Source: Vanrija pseudolonga (Eukaryota > Basidiomycota > Tremellomycetes > Trichosporonales > Trichosporonaceae). Taken from it: a stretch of 64,000 bases of DNA. The notes under the pieces are model-generated. The model had not been told where the DNA came from. It saw only the letters and a program-made list of their open reading frames with translations, and did no database searches. Numbering within the stretch: the stretch's first letter is position 1; each line of letters starts with the position of its first letter. The stretch spans positions 2,542,001-2,606,000 of the forward strand of contig NC_085851.1 in the NCBI RefSeq assembly GCF_020906515.1. Direction: 5' to 3'. Both the position numbers and the translations under genes were made by a program. Below, piece after piece: positions 53,769-64,000 of the stretch.

Positions 53769-56422
53769 TTACCTGCCAAACTGGTAGTTGTCACCCTGGT
53801 AGTTGTTATCACGGCCGAAACCAGCACCAGGGAAGCCCTCGTTGTTGGGACGCTGCTGACCCCACTGGCCCTGCTGCTGCTGTTGCTGCTGCTGCTGGCC
53901 CCACTGGCCCTGCTGCTGCTGGTTGCCACCCCACTGCTGCTGCTGGTTCTGCTCGTTGCCACCACCAAAGCTGTAGTTGTCCTGCTGGAAGCCCTGGTCG
54001 CGGCCGAACTGGTGCTGAGGCTGCTGGTAGCTCTGGTCCTGGCCAAACTGTTGGCCGCCGCCAGCTCCGTGCTGGGGCTGCTGCTGCAAGTTGCTCTCGT
54101 CGGCACCACGCCACGCGTTGGAGCCACCCGAGCCGAAGCCCTGCTGCCATGGCATCTTGCCGCTCGCGAGGTCCTGGCCGGCGTTCAAATAGCTCGCACC
54201 GGGCATGTGGCCACCCTGAGCGGCAATGACAGCCTGAAGGCCACCATCGGGAAGGAGAGGGTTGTGGACATGGGCAGTGTCGGTCGAGTTGTCGCCGATA
54301 CGCTTGTTCTTGCCACCCTTGACGCTGTCGGCTGTAAGGCGGTCGATGGCCTGGTTCTTGTTGCCTCCAAGCTCGTTGAGCCACTTGCCCATGTGGTTGA
54401 ACATTTCGTTCTGAATTTGGGCTGAGGCAAGGTCAGCGGTACCCAACGTGGCGTGATTGAGGCACTCACACTGGGGGTTGCGGAAGTCGGGGTGGTGGAG
54501 CACCTGGAGAACGTCCTCGGCGATCGCCTGGGGGTTCTGCTTGGGGTCGTCCCATGCCCTGACGACACGCTCGACTGTGTACTTGACAATGATCTTGGCA
54601 ATCTCACCAGCGGGCTGGTTTAGGAGAAGGGCAAAGTGGTCCTAGCAATGTCAGCGGGTGTCACAACGCGTCTCCTACCTTGGAGAGGAACGAGTGCGTA
54701 GGGTCCGACGCGTTCCAGTCGTTCCAAACCTCGTACTGGTCGTGTGAGTCAATGACGGCCTGCGACGACGTCTGCAGAGCGTTGGTAGCGTTGCCAATCA
54801 GAGGCTTGACAAACGGCTCCATCGTGGTGATGACGAAGATGGACACCGAGTTGCTAATCTTCTCAGTGAGGGAGCTAAGACCGGGGATGCGGTCGATAGT
54901 TCTCTGCTACGTTAGCACTGTCTGAGTCATAAACCCACCTCGACACTCTTCATGACCGAGTCACGGAACGAGAGGATCTGCCAAAGAACCTTGTAGAGAT
55001 CCTGGGGGCTCAGCTGCTCGGCACCGGACTGAGCGCCGGCAGCACGGTTCTGAACTCTCTCCATCTCGGCATTAAGCTCCTGCCCGTCGCTACCGGGGAG
55101 GTCGAAGAACATTGTGCGCAGGCGGTTGGCCGACGAGGACTGCACCTCCTCAACCGTCTTGGCGTGGCTGATCTTGGAAACGAGGTCGGAGACTGAGGCC
55201 TGTTAAGTTAGCATCTTGCCATTCGCTCACGCGCTTACCTGGCTGAGGTGGTCGGTCGCCTCACCCATAAGCGAGTGAATGAAGTCGGCCCCACCGAACG
55301 TGCCGGTGACGAGGGGGTACACGTCACGTCCGTTGGGGGCGCGGATCTTGACATTCTGACCAACGTGAGGGAACACGTTCTGGTGGCCCATGGAAATGAG
55401 GGCTGCGTGGTTGGCTTTTTACTCTCATGCGGTTGGTTGCTTACCCAGTTCACAGTAGTTGGAGTGGGCGGTGAAGTCCTCAAGTGTGTGGAGGAAGGTG
55501 CCCAGAAGGCGGAACGCCTCGTACTGGTCGTTCTTGTCGCCAGTCTGCTTGAACTTGCGACCAAGCTCGATACACTGGATCATGAGGCGCCTGACAAGAG
55601 CCTTGGATGTGTCCCAGCCACCCTGCTCATTGGCTGTGGGGGTGTTAGCGATTGCGTCGTATCGACCCAAGGCCACATCACCACACACCAATGTAGTTCT
55701 TCATGCCCGTCTGGGGGTCAATCTCGAGCTCCCTCGGGTCGATAGGGCCACGGAGACGGGGGTCGTACTGCCTGGCATCCTCTCCATCGGCGTAACCCTT
55801 GGGGTTGTCAATGTGCTCAACGGGGAGGTAGCAGCCGACGCGCTCCTTGGTGGCCTCAAACTCGTTGGTAACGTAACCGTGAGCGAGGAAGCCGAGGACA
55901 AGAACCACGTTGAGAATAGTCTGGAGGTTGGCCTTCTTGAGCGCACCGACGTCGACAGCCTAGGAACAAAATCAGTCACGGCCGAGCGCGCGAGGCTGTG
56001 CGGTAAACTCACCTGACTGTAATCGCGCAGCCAGTTGCCTTGAGCCCCCCGTTAGCACTGATCGCCCCGGCACCCATATGACACTCACCAAAGTAGACCT
56101 GTGCTTATTAGCCAGATGTCCAGAAGACGAGATCCACGCAACTCACACGCTTCACGTCCAGGCCAGTAAACTTGGTTCCACGGCTGAGGAAGCCACTGCC
56201 AGTGACCTTGAGCATGTCGACGAGAATGTCCTCGATATCGCCATGGCGGAACGCCTTGTCCTCGAGATAAGAGAACGAAGGAATGTTGCCTAGGAATACA
56301 TCAGACGGATGTCGCGTGAGGGCCCCTTATCGTCGCTCACCTGCGCCAAAGGCTGCAACCTGGGGGGTGAAGGAGAGGGCGATAATGGCCACGAGGGCGA
56401 GGATGAGGAAGGACCTCGTCAT
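53769..56422 (-). CDS. Het-C domain secreted protein with Gln/Gly-rich tail
   Basis: Eleven exons (minus): 56341-56422, 56147-56289, 56089-56098, 56013-56038, 55689-55959, 55445-55633, 55239-55402, 54939-55199, 54679-54903, 54470-54641 and 53769-54421; 731 residues. Signal peptide (FLILALVAIIALSFTPQVAA), then the Het-C N-terminus FGAGNIPSFSYLE, FRHGDIEDIL, DVKRVYFGNWLRDYSQAVDV and HTLEDFTAHSNYCEL. Het-C is widespread in filamentous fungi and basidiomycetes; in Neurospora allelic differences trigger vegetative incompatibility, but in most species its function is unknown. The last 150 or so residues are Gln/Gly/Asn-rich, encoded partly by a CAG/CAA run (about 53870-53900). The third exon is 10 nt. 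Confidence 0.9.
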
Positions 56423-57964
56423 GGCGGTGCGTGCGGTCGGTCGAGTGTCACCTGGTGAGTGGATAGTAACCTGTGGTTTGGGGGGTGGGTGTCCAGTGGC
56501 GATGGGATTGAGTTGGAGGGGGAAGGGAGGGGAGGATCGAGGATTGTGGGATCTCTGTGATTAAATATATATGACGCGAGTGTGAAACTTGGTCGTCGTT
56601 AAGACGACGAGCAGCTGGCTGGTGGGCGTGCTGCACCACTCACTGCCTTGCCTCGCCGTCATGGGCGCGCGCGCGCGACACGACATCACTCATTGCCGTC
56701 TGCCCACGCCCCCCTTTCCCTTCCCTTCACCCGGGGCCTGGCACCGGGGCGCATGCTGGTGGTGATCTGGAACACAGTCTTGGCAGGGAAACGCCATGCG
56801 CTATGACCGAATTTGGCCCATCATGTGAATTATGTAATCTCACGTGTGGCTCAACAACTCTATTCATCCCCCCCTCTTTTGTCACGCGAGGTGGCCCAGA
56901 TTCCATGGCCGCCCAGCGTGACAGGCGGCTGGCTGGCCGCGGTAGACCTGGGCTAGTTTGTCCCTTGGGTCGAATGCCCTTCGTCGCCGCCCACCCAGGA
57001 GTCCAGGCCAAAACCCACCCCACCCCCTGCACGCGCCGGAGAACAAGCGTCGCACGTCAGACTCGCGGTCCGGGTCGTCGCGCCGTCGCCCCCGATGCAC
57101 CACCACACGCGCATCGCGCACCGCGCGTGCCGTGCCCCATACCGCACCGCACCGTACCGGCCAGCGCCGTACCTGGTTTGGGTGCTTGCTTGGGTGCGAA
57201 TCGAGAATGGCTTGCAATCGGGGCTGGTTAGGTTAGATGCAAGACCAAACACTGGTTGGTGCATGGTGTGTGCCAGTGTGCCAAACACCAACCCACAAAC
57301 CACTCTACCCCCTTCCCGTTTGTGTGAGACCTTCCTTACAACATTGCAACTTGGCCATATACAACATTGTCTTTTGCCTCGCACGGGTTGGCGCCAGCAA
57401 AAGTCACACACACTCTTTAACACCCACACTTGACCTTGTCATCTTGAACACACCCCATTGCCTTGACCAAGGACGACTTGCCCCGCCCGCACCCACCGCT
57501 TCAACGTCGAGAGGTAAACAGATCAACCCTGCAACGGCCCAGAGCGTGAGTGTGCACAAAAACACAAACACACCCACCCACCCACCTACAACCCACATCC
57601 CTTCCTCCTCCCGCTCTCGACACCGGCACCCGGCTGTCCTAGTCCACCACCACACGCGCCGCCGCCGCCTCCTCCTCCCTTCCTTCCTCGAGCTGTGAAT
57701 TCCACATGTCCTAATCGGGACGTCCCGCCATAGACACACCACCCATGCTTCTATTGCCCCAACCACCCAGACACCTCCTCTGATCGGCCAGTTGCTAATG
57801 CCTCTTCGTAGCGTCTGCAACACTCCCCTCGCAACGCTTGAACCCGTCACTTTGATCTTGGACACCACACACACACTCAAGTTACATTCTACCATTTCAT
57901 TCAACGAGTCATCGACTCTCCAACACTGTAGCCGTTCATTGCTCTCACCGAGCAGTGTCGCAAC
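56423..57964. other. Long divergent promoter region (Het-C / NUM1)
   Basis: 1,542 bp between starts. Includes GCGCGCGCG at about 56666-56676, CCCACCCACCCAC tracts near 57572-57590, and a pyrimidine-rich leader upstream of NUM1 (57590-57690). No gene supported. Confidence 0.5.
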
Positions 57965-60900
57965 ATGGAGGACCCCTTTGGCTCGACGCCCATCGAAGGC
58001 GCCGGCGTGCGCAAGAAGCGCTCTCGCGGCAACCTCCTAAACCCCCTTCCTGCTCCGCCAGGGTCGGACGCCATCGCGGAACAGCTAGAGCGTGCGGCTT
58101 CGCCAGAACTAGTCGTCACCGACCTGAATGCCGTGTCACTCCGTCAACAGCTCCAGCAGCTGCTCGAGCACAAGGGCCAGCAGGCCCAGGTTGTGGGCCA
58201 GATGGGCCAAAACATCCTCGCTCAGCAGGCCGAACTGGAAGAGCGGATCCAGTCCCTCGGCGACATGGACGAGGACGGCGACGACATTGGTCACGACACC
58301 CATGCCAAGCTTCTCGAGCTGCAGGAGGCAATGAAAGGCTGGGACTCGGACAACCAAGGAATCATGCGTGAGCTGGGTGGATCCAAGGTAAGTTGCTAGC
58401 ACACTCGACTTCTCCGGCCCGCTTACCCCACTAGTTTCTGGACGCGCACATTGTCCCCACCGTCGACGCCATAACGCCTGGCAAGAAGTCCAACGGCGAG
58501 ACGCCTGTGACATTGTCACGGCGTCAACGCAATGCGCAGCACCGAGCACTCGACATGGAGTTTGCCACCGAGATTGGCCAAAACCTCTTAGTCGAGGTGC
58601 GAAGATTGCAGGCCCTCCTCAACGAACGGGATCGTGCCATCGGGCAACTGGGCGAGGAGAAGGATGGCTGGGAAGCGGAGCGCGGAGAGCTGGTGGCTGC
58701 GGTTCGGACGGCTGAAAGCACCGCAGGTAGGTTGTGAAGACGTGGCGACCGAGCGCCCGTGCGCTAGTTCACATCACTCACATTGGAACAGAGCGGTACA
58801 AGGACGACAACTGGAACCTCGAAGTCGCGCTCCAGGAGCTGCGATCAAACCACCAGGATGTTCAATCGCAGCTCACAAAGGCTTCTGGCGAGCAAACTCG
58901 TCTCACAAAGTCCCTCGCTGCTGTTCGCGAGGCAGCCGAGACGCACAAGTCTGAGGCCGAAAGGCACGCACAGACTATCGACGAAATGAAGTTCAAGCAC
59001 GAGACAGAGATGGCCCAGGCTCGCAAGGCAACGGCAGGTCTCGTCAGAGACAAGAGCGACCTCCTCAGCGAGCTCACCAACGAACGTCAGCGCCATGTCA
59101 ATGCGCTCAAGTCTAGGTCCAACCGCCTCGGCAGCCCTCTTGTCCGCGGCGGCGATGACCTCGAGGACGACGATGAAGACGTTTTCCTCGGCGGTGACGG
59201 CCATGGACGGCCACGCAAGGGACCTGGCTTCGATGCCAACGACAACGCTCTCTCTCCCTCTCAGCTCTACGCCTCCGACTTTGAATCCCCCGACAACACT
59301 CCCAACAGGTCCTTGTCCCTCTCCCGCTCGCCCCTTGGTGAGATGTACGTCAATGAGGTCGAGGAGCTCCGCGAGTCCCTCGCTCGTGCCCAGGAGGAGA
59401 TTGCGTACCTCAAGGACGACCTTCGCCGCACCCAGGACGACGATGAAGTCGACGAGTTTGGCACTCGCACACCGGCACATGGTGTCGACGATGACACTCT
59501 CAAGGCGTCCCGCGGTGGCAGAAGTGTCGGTCGCGGCAGGAGAGGAGGACGAGGTGGAAGAGGAATTGCCGCCTCCATCACCCGCAAGCTCGGCTTCCCT
59601 CGCGCCTCGTCTGGTCTCAGCACCGGTTCTGCAGACCAGAGCTTCAACTCGGGCTCGTCTGGAACCCCTGATCTTCTTCGCAACCGCAGCATCGACTCGT
59701 CTTCGGCCCCTCTCGTCTCTTCGCCGTTGGCCAACCGTAACGCTACCCTCGGCGAGTCGCTCGGTGACTCTCTCGGCGAAGATTGGGAGCCCAGGCACAG
59801 CCGCAGCATTTCGGATGTCAGCTTCAAGTCGACTGGCGAGGATCTTGATTCGGTTCACGCCCACATTGTCGGCCCCAATGTTGCTCTCAGCGACGAGCTG
59901 ACAGCCGAAACCGGTGCCTATGCCGACGCCGGTGTCATGACCGAGCGGTGGTCGCCTGGCACATCGCCCGTCCGCGCCTTACCGACATCCGACACCCTGG
60001 CAACTATCACTGCCGGTGATGCCGAGGCTGAGGAGACAACTCCATCCAAGAAGACGATTGCCCTTCCACCCTTTCGCCCCGAGTCGTCTCTCTCCGAGTT
60101 CCGTACCGACACCGAGACGGAGACCGACTTCGAGGACGCCCGGGAGACTGTCGGCACGCTCACCCCTGTCCAGTCTACCTCCGAACTCCCGACCGATACT
60201 GATGACTATGCCACCGCAACCGGTGGCGATTCAAGCGCCGGCGAGGACAGCGATGACGACAAGCACACCAGCCGCCTTCGTTCGTTCGCCCCGGTCGGCC
60301 TCGGCTTGGGCGCTGCTGCTGCCGCGGCTGGTGGCTGGGCAGAGGCCCGCCGCGTCTCTCGCATGGCCAGCCGAGACAAGGTCAACGAGCGCGTCGTCGA
60401 GGTTCCCGTCGAGAAGATCGTGGAGCGTATCGTCGAGGTGCCCGTCGAGAAGATTGTCGAGAGGGAAGTCATCAAGGAGGTCCCTGTCGAGAAGATTGTC
60501 GAAAAGGAGGTCATCAAGGAGGTCATCAAAGAGGTCCCCGTCGACCGCATCGTCGAAAAGGAGGTCATCAAGGAGGTTGCCGTCGAGAAGATTGTGGAAC
60601 GCATCGTCACCGTCCCTGTGGATCGCATCGTCGAGAAGGAGGTCTTTGTCGACAAGATCGTCGAGAAGGAGGTCTTTGTTGACAAGATCGTTGAGAAGGA
60701 GGTCTTTGTCGACAAGCCCGTCGAGGTCTTCGTTGACCGCGAGGTGATCGTCGAGAAGCCAGTCGACCGGATCGTCGAAAAGATCGTCGAGGTCGAAAAG
60801 ATTGTCGAACGCGAGGTCATCGTCGAGAAACCCGTCGAGGTCATCGTCGAGAAGATTGTCGACCGTCCTGTCGAGGTCATTGTCGAGAAGATCGTCGAGA

Positions 60901-63405
60901 AGCCCGTCGAAATCGAGAAGATTGTCGAGGTCGAACGGGTGGTCGAGGTCCCCAAGATCGTCGAGGTCGAGAAGCACGTCGAGAAGGTTGTTGACCGCCA
61001 CGTCGAGGTGCCCAAGATCGTCGAAGTCGAAAAGATTGTCGAGCGCATCGTCGAGGTACCCGTCAACGTCGACGTGGAGAAGATTGTCGAAAAGGAAGTC
61101 ATCAAGGAAGTCCCCGTGGACCGCATTGTCGAGGTCGAGAAGATCGTCGAAAAGATCGTCGAGACTCGCGTCGAGGTCCCAGTCGAAGTCCCCATCGAGC
61201 GCATCGTGGAGGTCGAAAAGATTGTGGAGAAGACTGTCGAGGTTCCCGTCGAGGTCGAGAAGATCGTCGAGGTTCTTGTCGAGGTTCCTGTCGAAAAGAT
61301 TGTCGAAAAGACAGTCGAGGTTCCTGTCGAGAAGATCGTCGAAGTGGAGAAGATTGTGGAGGTGGAGAAGATTGTGGAAGTGGAGAAGATTGTCGAGGTG
61401 GAGAAGGTCGTCGAGCGGCTCGTCGAAGTCCCAGTCGAGGTCGAACGCATCGTGGAACGCCAAGTCGAGGTCCCCGTCGAGGTCGAGAAGATCGTCGAAC
61501 GCCACATCGAAGTTCCTGTGGAGAAGATTGTCGAGCGGATCGTCGAGGTCGAGAAGGTTGTCGAGGTGCCGGCCACCTTGGCCCCAGACGCGGCGACCCG
61601 CGAGCCGATCACTCCGGTTACGGCTATGGCACCACGCTCGCCCGACCTTGGATTCTACCGTGTCTCTCCCGGCGCAAACTTCGACTTCTTGAAGGCACCG
61701 CCAACTCCTCAGATGATGGGCCGTCGTGCTTCGTCATCGTCCTTATCAGGACACGGACGCCTCATCGAAGCGGATGCCAGTGCTGGCCAGCCTCGCTCTC
61801 GCGACTTGGCACATGCCGACGTGGATGGTCTGCCGCCGCACATTCCCGTGCACCTTCAGGCTGCCGAGACGCCTGCACCGGACAAGACCCGCCCCCCTCA
61901 GATGCACCTTCCTCCTCCGCCCCCGGTCCCACCGCCCGCCGACGTTCCGATCAAGACAATGTCGACTGGCCCAACGCGCCCCGTCTCACCACCTCCCGAC
62001 GACTTCCTGTCCCGTGCCATTTCGCCAAATGGTACTACCCGCGGCCCCAAGAAGTCTAGCCGATCCGCTCCCACGGCAGCCGGTGCAGCCATCCGCGTCG
62101 CTGGCGGCGCTCCATCATCTATGGGCCCTCCCACCAACCTCCACCGCGGAACGTCATTCAACAGCAGTGGCCGCAAGACTCCTGGCAACAAGGAGGTGGA
62201 TGCGTGGCAGAAGTCTCGCGACACGGTCAAGCGCAAGGCCACCCAGGTCATCAACGAGAATGGCAAGATTGGCACTACCGGATACACGTCTGCCAACTCC
62301 AGCGTATCCGACTTCCGGGAGCGCAACGCGTCGTTCACCTCGATCGAGAGTGTCGTTCCTCCAAAGACGCAGCGCGCTGCTCAGCCACAAACGCCATCCA
62401 CGGACCCCAGCACGATCCACTCGATCACGCAGACCATGATCGGCGAGTACCTCCACAAGTACACGCGCCGCACCATCGGTCGCGGAATGTCGGAGAACCG
62501 CCATCGCCGATTCTTCTGGGTGCACCCGTACACAAAGACCCTCTACTGGTCTACCCAGGACCCTGGCAGCAGTTCGGCTTCCGAGTCCAAGGCCAAGAGC
62601 GTGTTCATCTCGGCTGTCCGTGTTGTTGACGACTACAACTCTGCTCCCCCTGGCCTCTACCAAAAGTCGATTGTCGTCACGACTCACGGCCGCGAAATCC
62701 AGTTTACGGCGCCGTCAAAGGCTCGACACGACTTATGGATGAGCGCGCTCAACTTCCTGCTCCAGCACCAGCAGCCCCCATCGAACACTGATGGCTTCGC
62801 TACCGAGACGACAAACGACAACACAACCAGGAGTCGTCGCCTTTCTGTCATTCCCGACGAGCACGGCCAGCTCCGTTCACCAAAGTCGCGCTTAAGCATG
62901 CGGAGTATGGACTCTAACGGTGCGACACCACGGGCGTCGCAAGTGCGCCCTACATCGTCGTTGAGCGCTCGAAAGCGAGTTGGCACCCCTGCCGACACGT
63001 ACTTGCGCCGGCACCAGGTTCCGCAGCCCAACTTTGGCGGCCACCGTTACAAGGGAGCGTACAAGGGTGTCCCAATCGCCGACGTTGCTGCCCTGGAGCA
63101 GGACTATGACCAGGTTGCCCGTGACGATGAGGACTTTGACGAATCGTTTGAGGGCCTTGACAATGTCAGAGGTGAGTGTTTGTGTCTTCTGCGTCATTCT
63201 TTTAGCGGCTAACACTCGCGCAGCATGCTGTGACGGACGACACACCGTCGGTCACGACCACCACCATCATCACCACAACTCGACGTCGTCTGGCGCCCAG
63301 ACGCCTGCCCGTGCCATGACACCAGTGCGCACCCAGACACCGTCAATTAGATCGCGTGCCAGCTCGATTCTGTCTACCGTTCGCCGCAACACGGTCAGCA
63401 ACTGA
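57965..63405 (+). CDS. NUM1: NUM1/ApsA-like cortical anchor with Val/Glu repeat domain and PH domain
   Basis: Exons 57965-58387, 58435-58726, 58792-63171 and 63224-63405 give 1,758 residues. Order: basic/disordered start (VRKKRSRGNLLNPLP), coiled-coil segments (about residues 50-360: LRQQLQQLLEHKGQQ, EVRRLQALLNERDRAIGQLG), acidic and Ser-rich linkers, a repeat domain of about 395 residues built from VEKIVE/VEVPVE/EVIKEV units (772-1166), a Pro-rich linker, a PH domain (about 1445-1563: EYLHKYTRRTIGRGM, HRRFFWVHPYTKTLYWST, IQFTAPSKARHDLWMSALNF), and a short His/Ser tail. Num1/ApsA proteins bind PI(4,5)P2 at the cortex through PH and anchor dynein and mitochondria for nuclear migration. The coiled coil plus PH layout fits; the repeat sequence itself is lineage-specific. 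Confidence 0.88.
60392..61572 (+). repeat. Coding Val/Glu repeat tract within NUM1
   Basis: About 395 residues of 5- to 9-residue units such as VEKIVE, VEVPVE and VIKEV. Codons vary among synonyms (GTC/GTG/GTT, GAG/GAA, ATC/ATT), which suggests selection on the protein rather than recent slippage, except at 61341-61412 where four 18-bp units are almost identical. Open frames opposite this tract on the minus strand are mirror images of the repeat, not genes. Confidence 0.9.
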
Positions 63406-63641
63406 GGCGTGAACATGTTTGCTTATAGTAATGGTAGTGCTATCCTTCTCTCCTACCTGCTCATTCAGGATAACCCCCTTGTATCGAGCGCCTACCAGCT
63501 TCCGTCGTAACGATCATGACTTGACCCCCCCTCTATACTTATAAATCGTCCCCCAGGGCTCTGTTTGATGTGACATACACTGTGTGCAACGTTCAAGATT
63601 CTTTCTGTATGCAGCTGCATGCTAGTGACTGTAATCTACTA

Positions 63642-64000
63642 CTAGAGCTCGTCGTCGATGTGGCCAGAGGTCTTGTCCTCTGTTTCCTCCTGTGCAGCCG
63701 GCTTGTCCTCGGCGGCCTTGGGCTCGTCGCCGGCCTTTGCCTTTCCACTGCCACCAACAGGGCCGCTGGCGAGGTCGTCGACATTGGCCGCGAGGGCACC
63801 AGCGCCCGACTCGAGCGAGGCAGCGAAAGCGGCAATCTCGCGGTCATAGGTGTCCCATTCAGGGATCTGTCGGGCGCGGACCAACTTGGGCTCTTTCTAG
63901 CGCCAGTGTCAGAAAATCTCTCACAGCTCCTGAATGTAACGCGGTTAGTACTCACTGTCAACGGGTTCTGGCACAGGTCGACTAGGAAGGAATGGGTCAG
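63642..64000 (-). CDS. 3' end of an unidentified gene, partial at right edge
   Basis: The last coding exon is 63642-63896, preceded by a 26-nt exon 63956-63981 and an intron that runs off the window; introns have GTGAGT donors and CTAG/TAG acceptors. The visible protein end reads DLCQNPLTKEPKLVRARQIP, then EWDTYDREIAAFAASLESG, and a Lys/Ala/Glu/Asp-rich tail ending SGHIDDEL. I do not recognise the family. The terminal DDEL is not a standard ER retention signal by itself. Convergent with NUM1 (236 bp between stops). Confidence 0.6.

Noticed and set aside
58734-58791. Start of NUM1 at an ATG at 58734
   Set aside because: This ATG lies in an intron; exons 57965-58387 and 58435-58726 join in frame and carry the conserved N-terminal coiled coil.
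60206-61612. 424- and 468-codon minus-strand frames opposite the NUM1 repeat
   Set aside because: They are mirror translations of the VEKIVE DNA repeat (STSTIFSTS and DLDDLLDL patterns); the plus frame has PH and coiled-coil domains and splice sites.

Overview
The window is nuclear DNA of a GC-rich, intron-dense yeast-like fungus. Almost every gene is broken by very short spliceosomal introns (about 33-70 nt) with GTRNGY-type donors and a CTGAC/CTAAC-type branch site close to the acceptor AG. The gene set (Ste6-type pheromone exporter, coactosin, a nickel/cobalt permease that would suit a urease-positive yeast, DHX35, Het-C, Num1) points to a basidiomycete, probably Tremellomycetes and perhaps Trichosporonales. 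That placement is inference; no marker gene fixes it.

Layout. 1-4548: STE6-like ABC exporter (minus, cut by the left edge), divergent from an L-fuconate-dehydratase-like enolase-superfamily gene (5151-6843, plus). 7095-8765 ubiquilin/DSK2 (minus). 9224-10123 coactosin (minus), divergent from SRP receptor beta (10530-11747). 11977-12573 small PMP3/SNA-type membrane protein. 13227-13784 Tyr/Pro/Ser-rich orphan (minus). 14417-15666 AIG1/FAR-17a-like membrane protein (minus), divergent from a MAPEG protein (16338-17021). 17641-19017 ceramide synthase (minus). 21007-21972 U2B''/U1A-type RRM protein. 22161-23064 acidic orphan (minus). 23440-24555 p24-family cargo receptor ERV25 (minus), divergent from cysteinyl-tRNA synthetase (25106-27700). 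30106-31602 AAAP amino-acid permease. 32465-33976 RNA polymerase I subunit A49 (minus), divergent from a GEN1/Yen1-type resolvase (34219-37583). 37796-40041 VPS45 (minus). 40381-41228 cyclophilin A (minus).

41.2-48.9 kb is the odd part: 7.7 kb without a normal gene. It opens with a decayed tyrosine-recombinase-like (DUF3435/Crypton-type) fragment and continues into about 5 kb of degenerate, strand-biased CACCCG-containing repeats, with diverged long-range duplications, a 181-codon orphan reading frame, and a terminal array in which the repeat changes strand.

Ordinary genes resume with DHX35 (48934-51520, minus, 13 exons), a NiCoT nickel/cobalt transporter (51994-53631), secreted Het-C (53769-56422, minus), the giant NUM1-like cortical anchor (57965-63405) with a Val/Glu repeat domain and C-terminal PH domain, and the 3' end of an unidentified minus-strand gene at the right edge.

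There are no operons. The genes are mostly independent housekeeping functions: the secretory and endomembrane pathway is well represented (SRP receptor beta, ERV25, VPS45, ceramide synthase), as are RNA metabolism (U2B'', DHX35, A49) and genome or nuclear maintenance (GEN1, NUM1). I did not recognise a complete new defence or mobile system. The best candidates for novelty are the 41.9-48.8 kb repeat and recombinase island, several microexons (4, 5, 7, 10 and 11 nt), a stop-free in-frame intron in the ceramide synthase gene, and the Val/Glu repeat domain of the NUM1 homologue.
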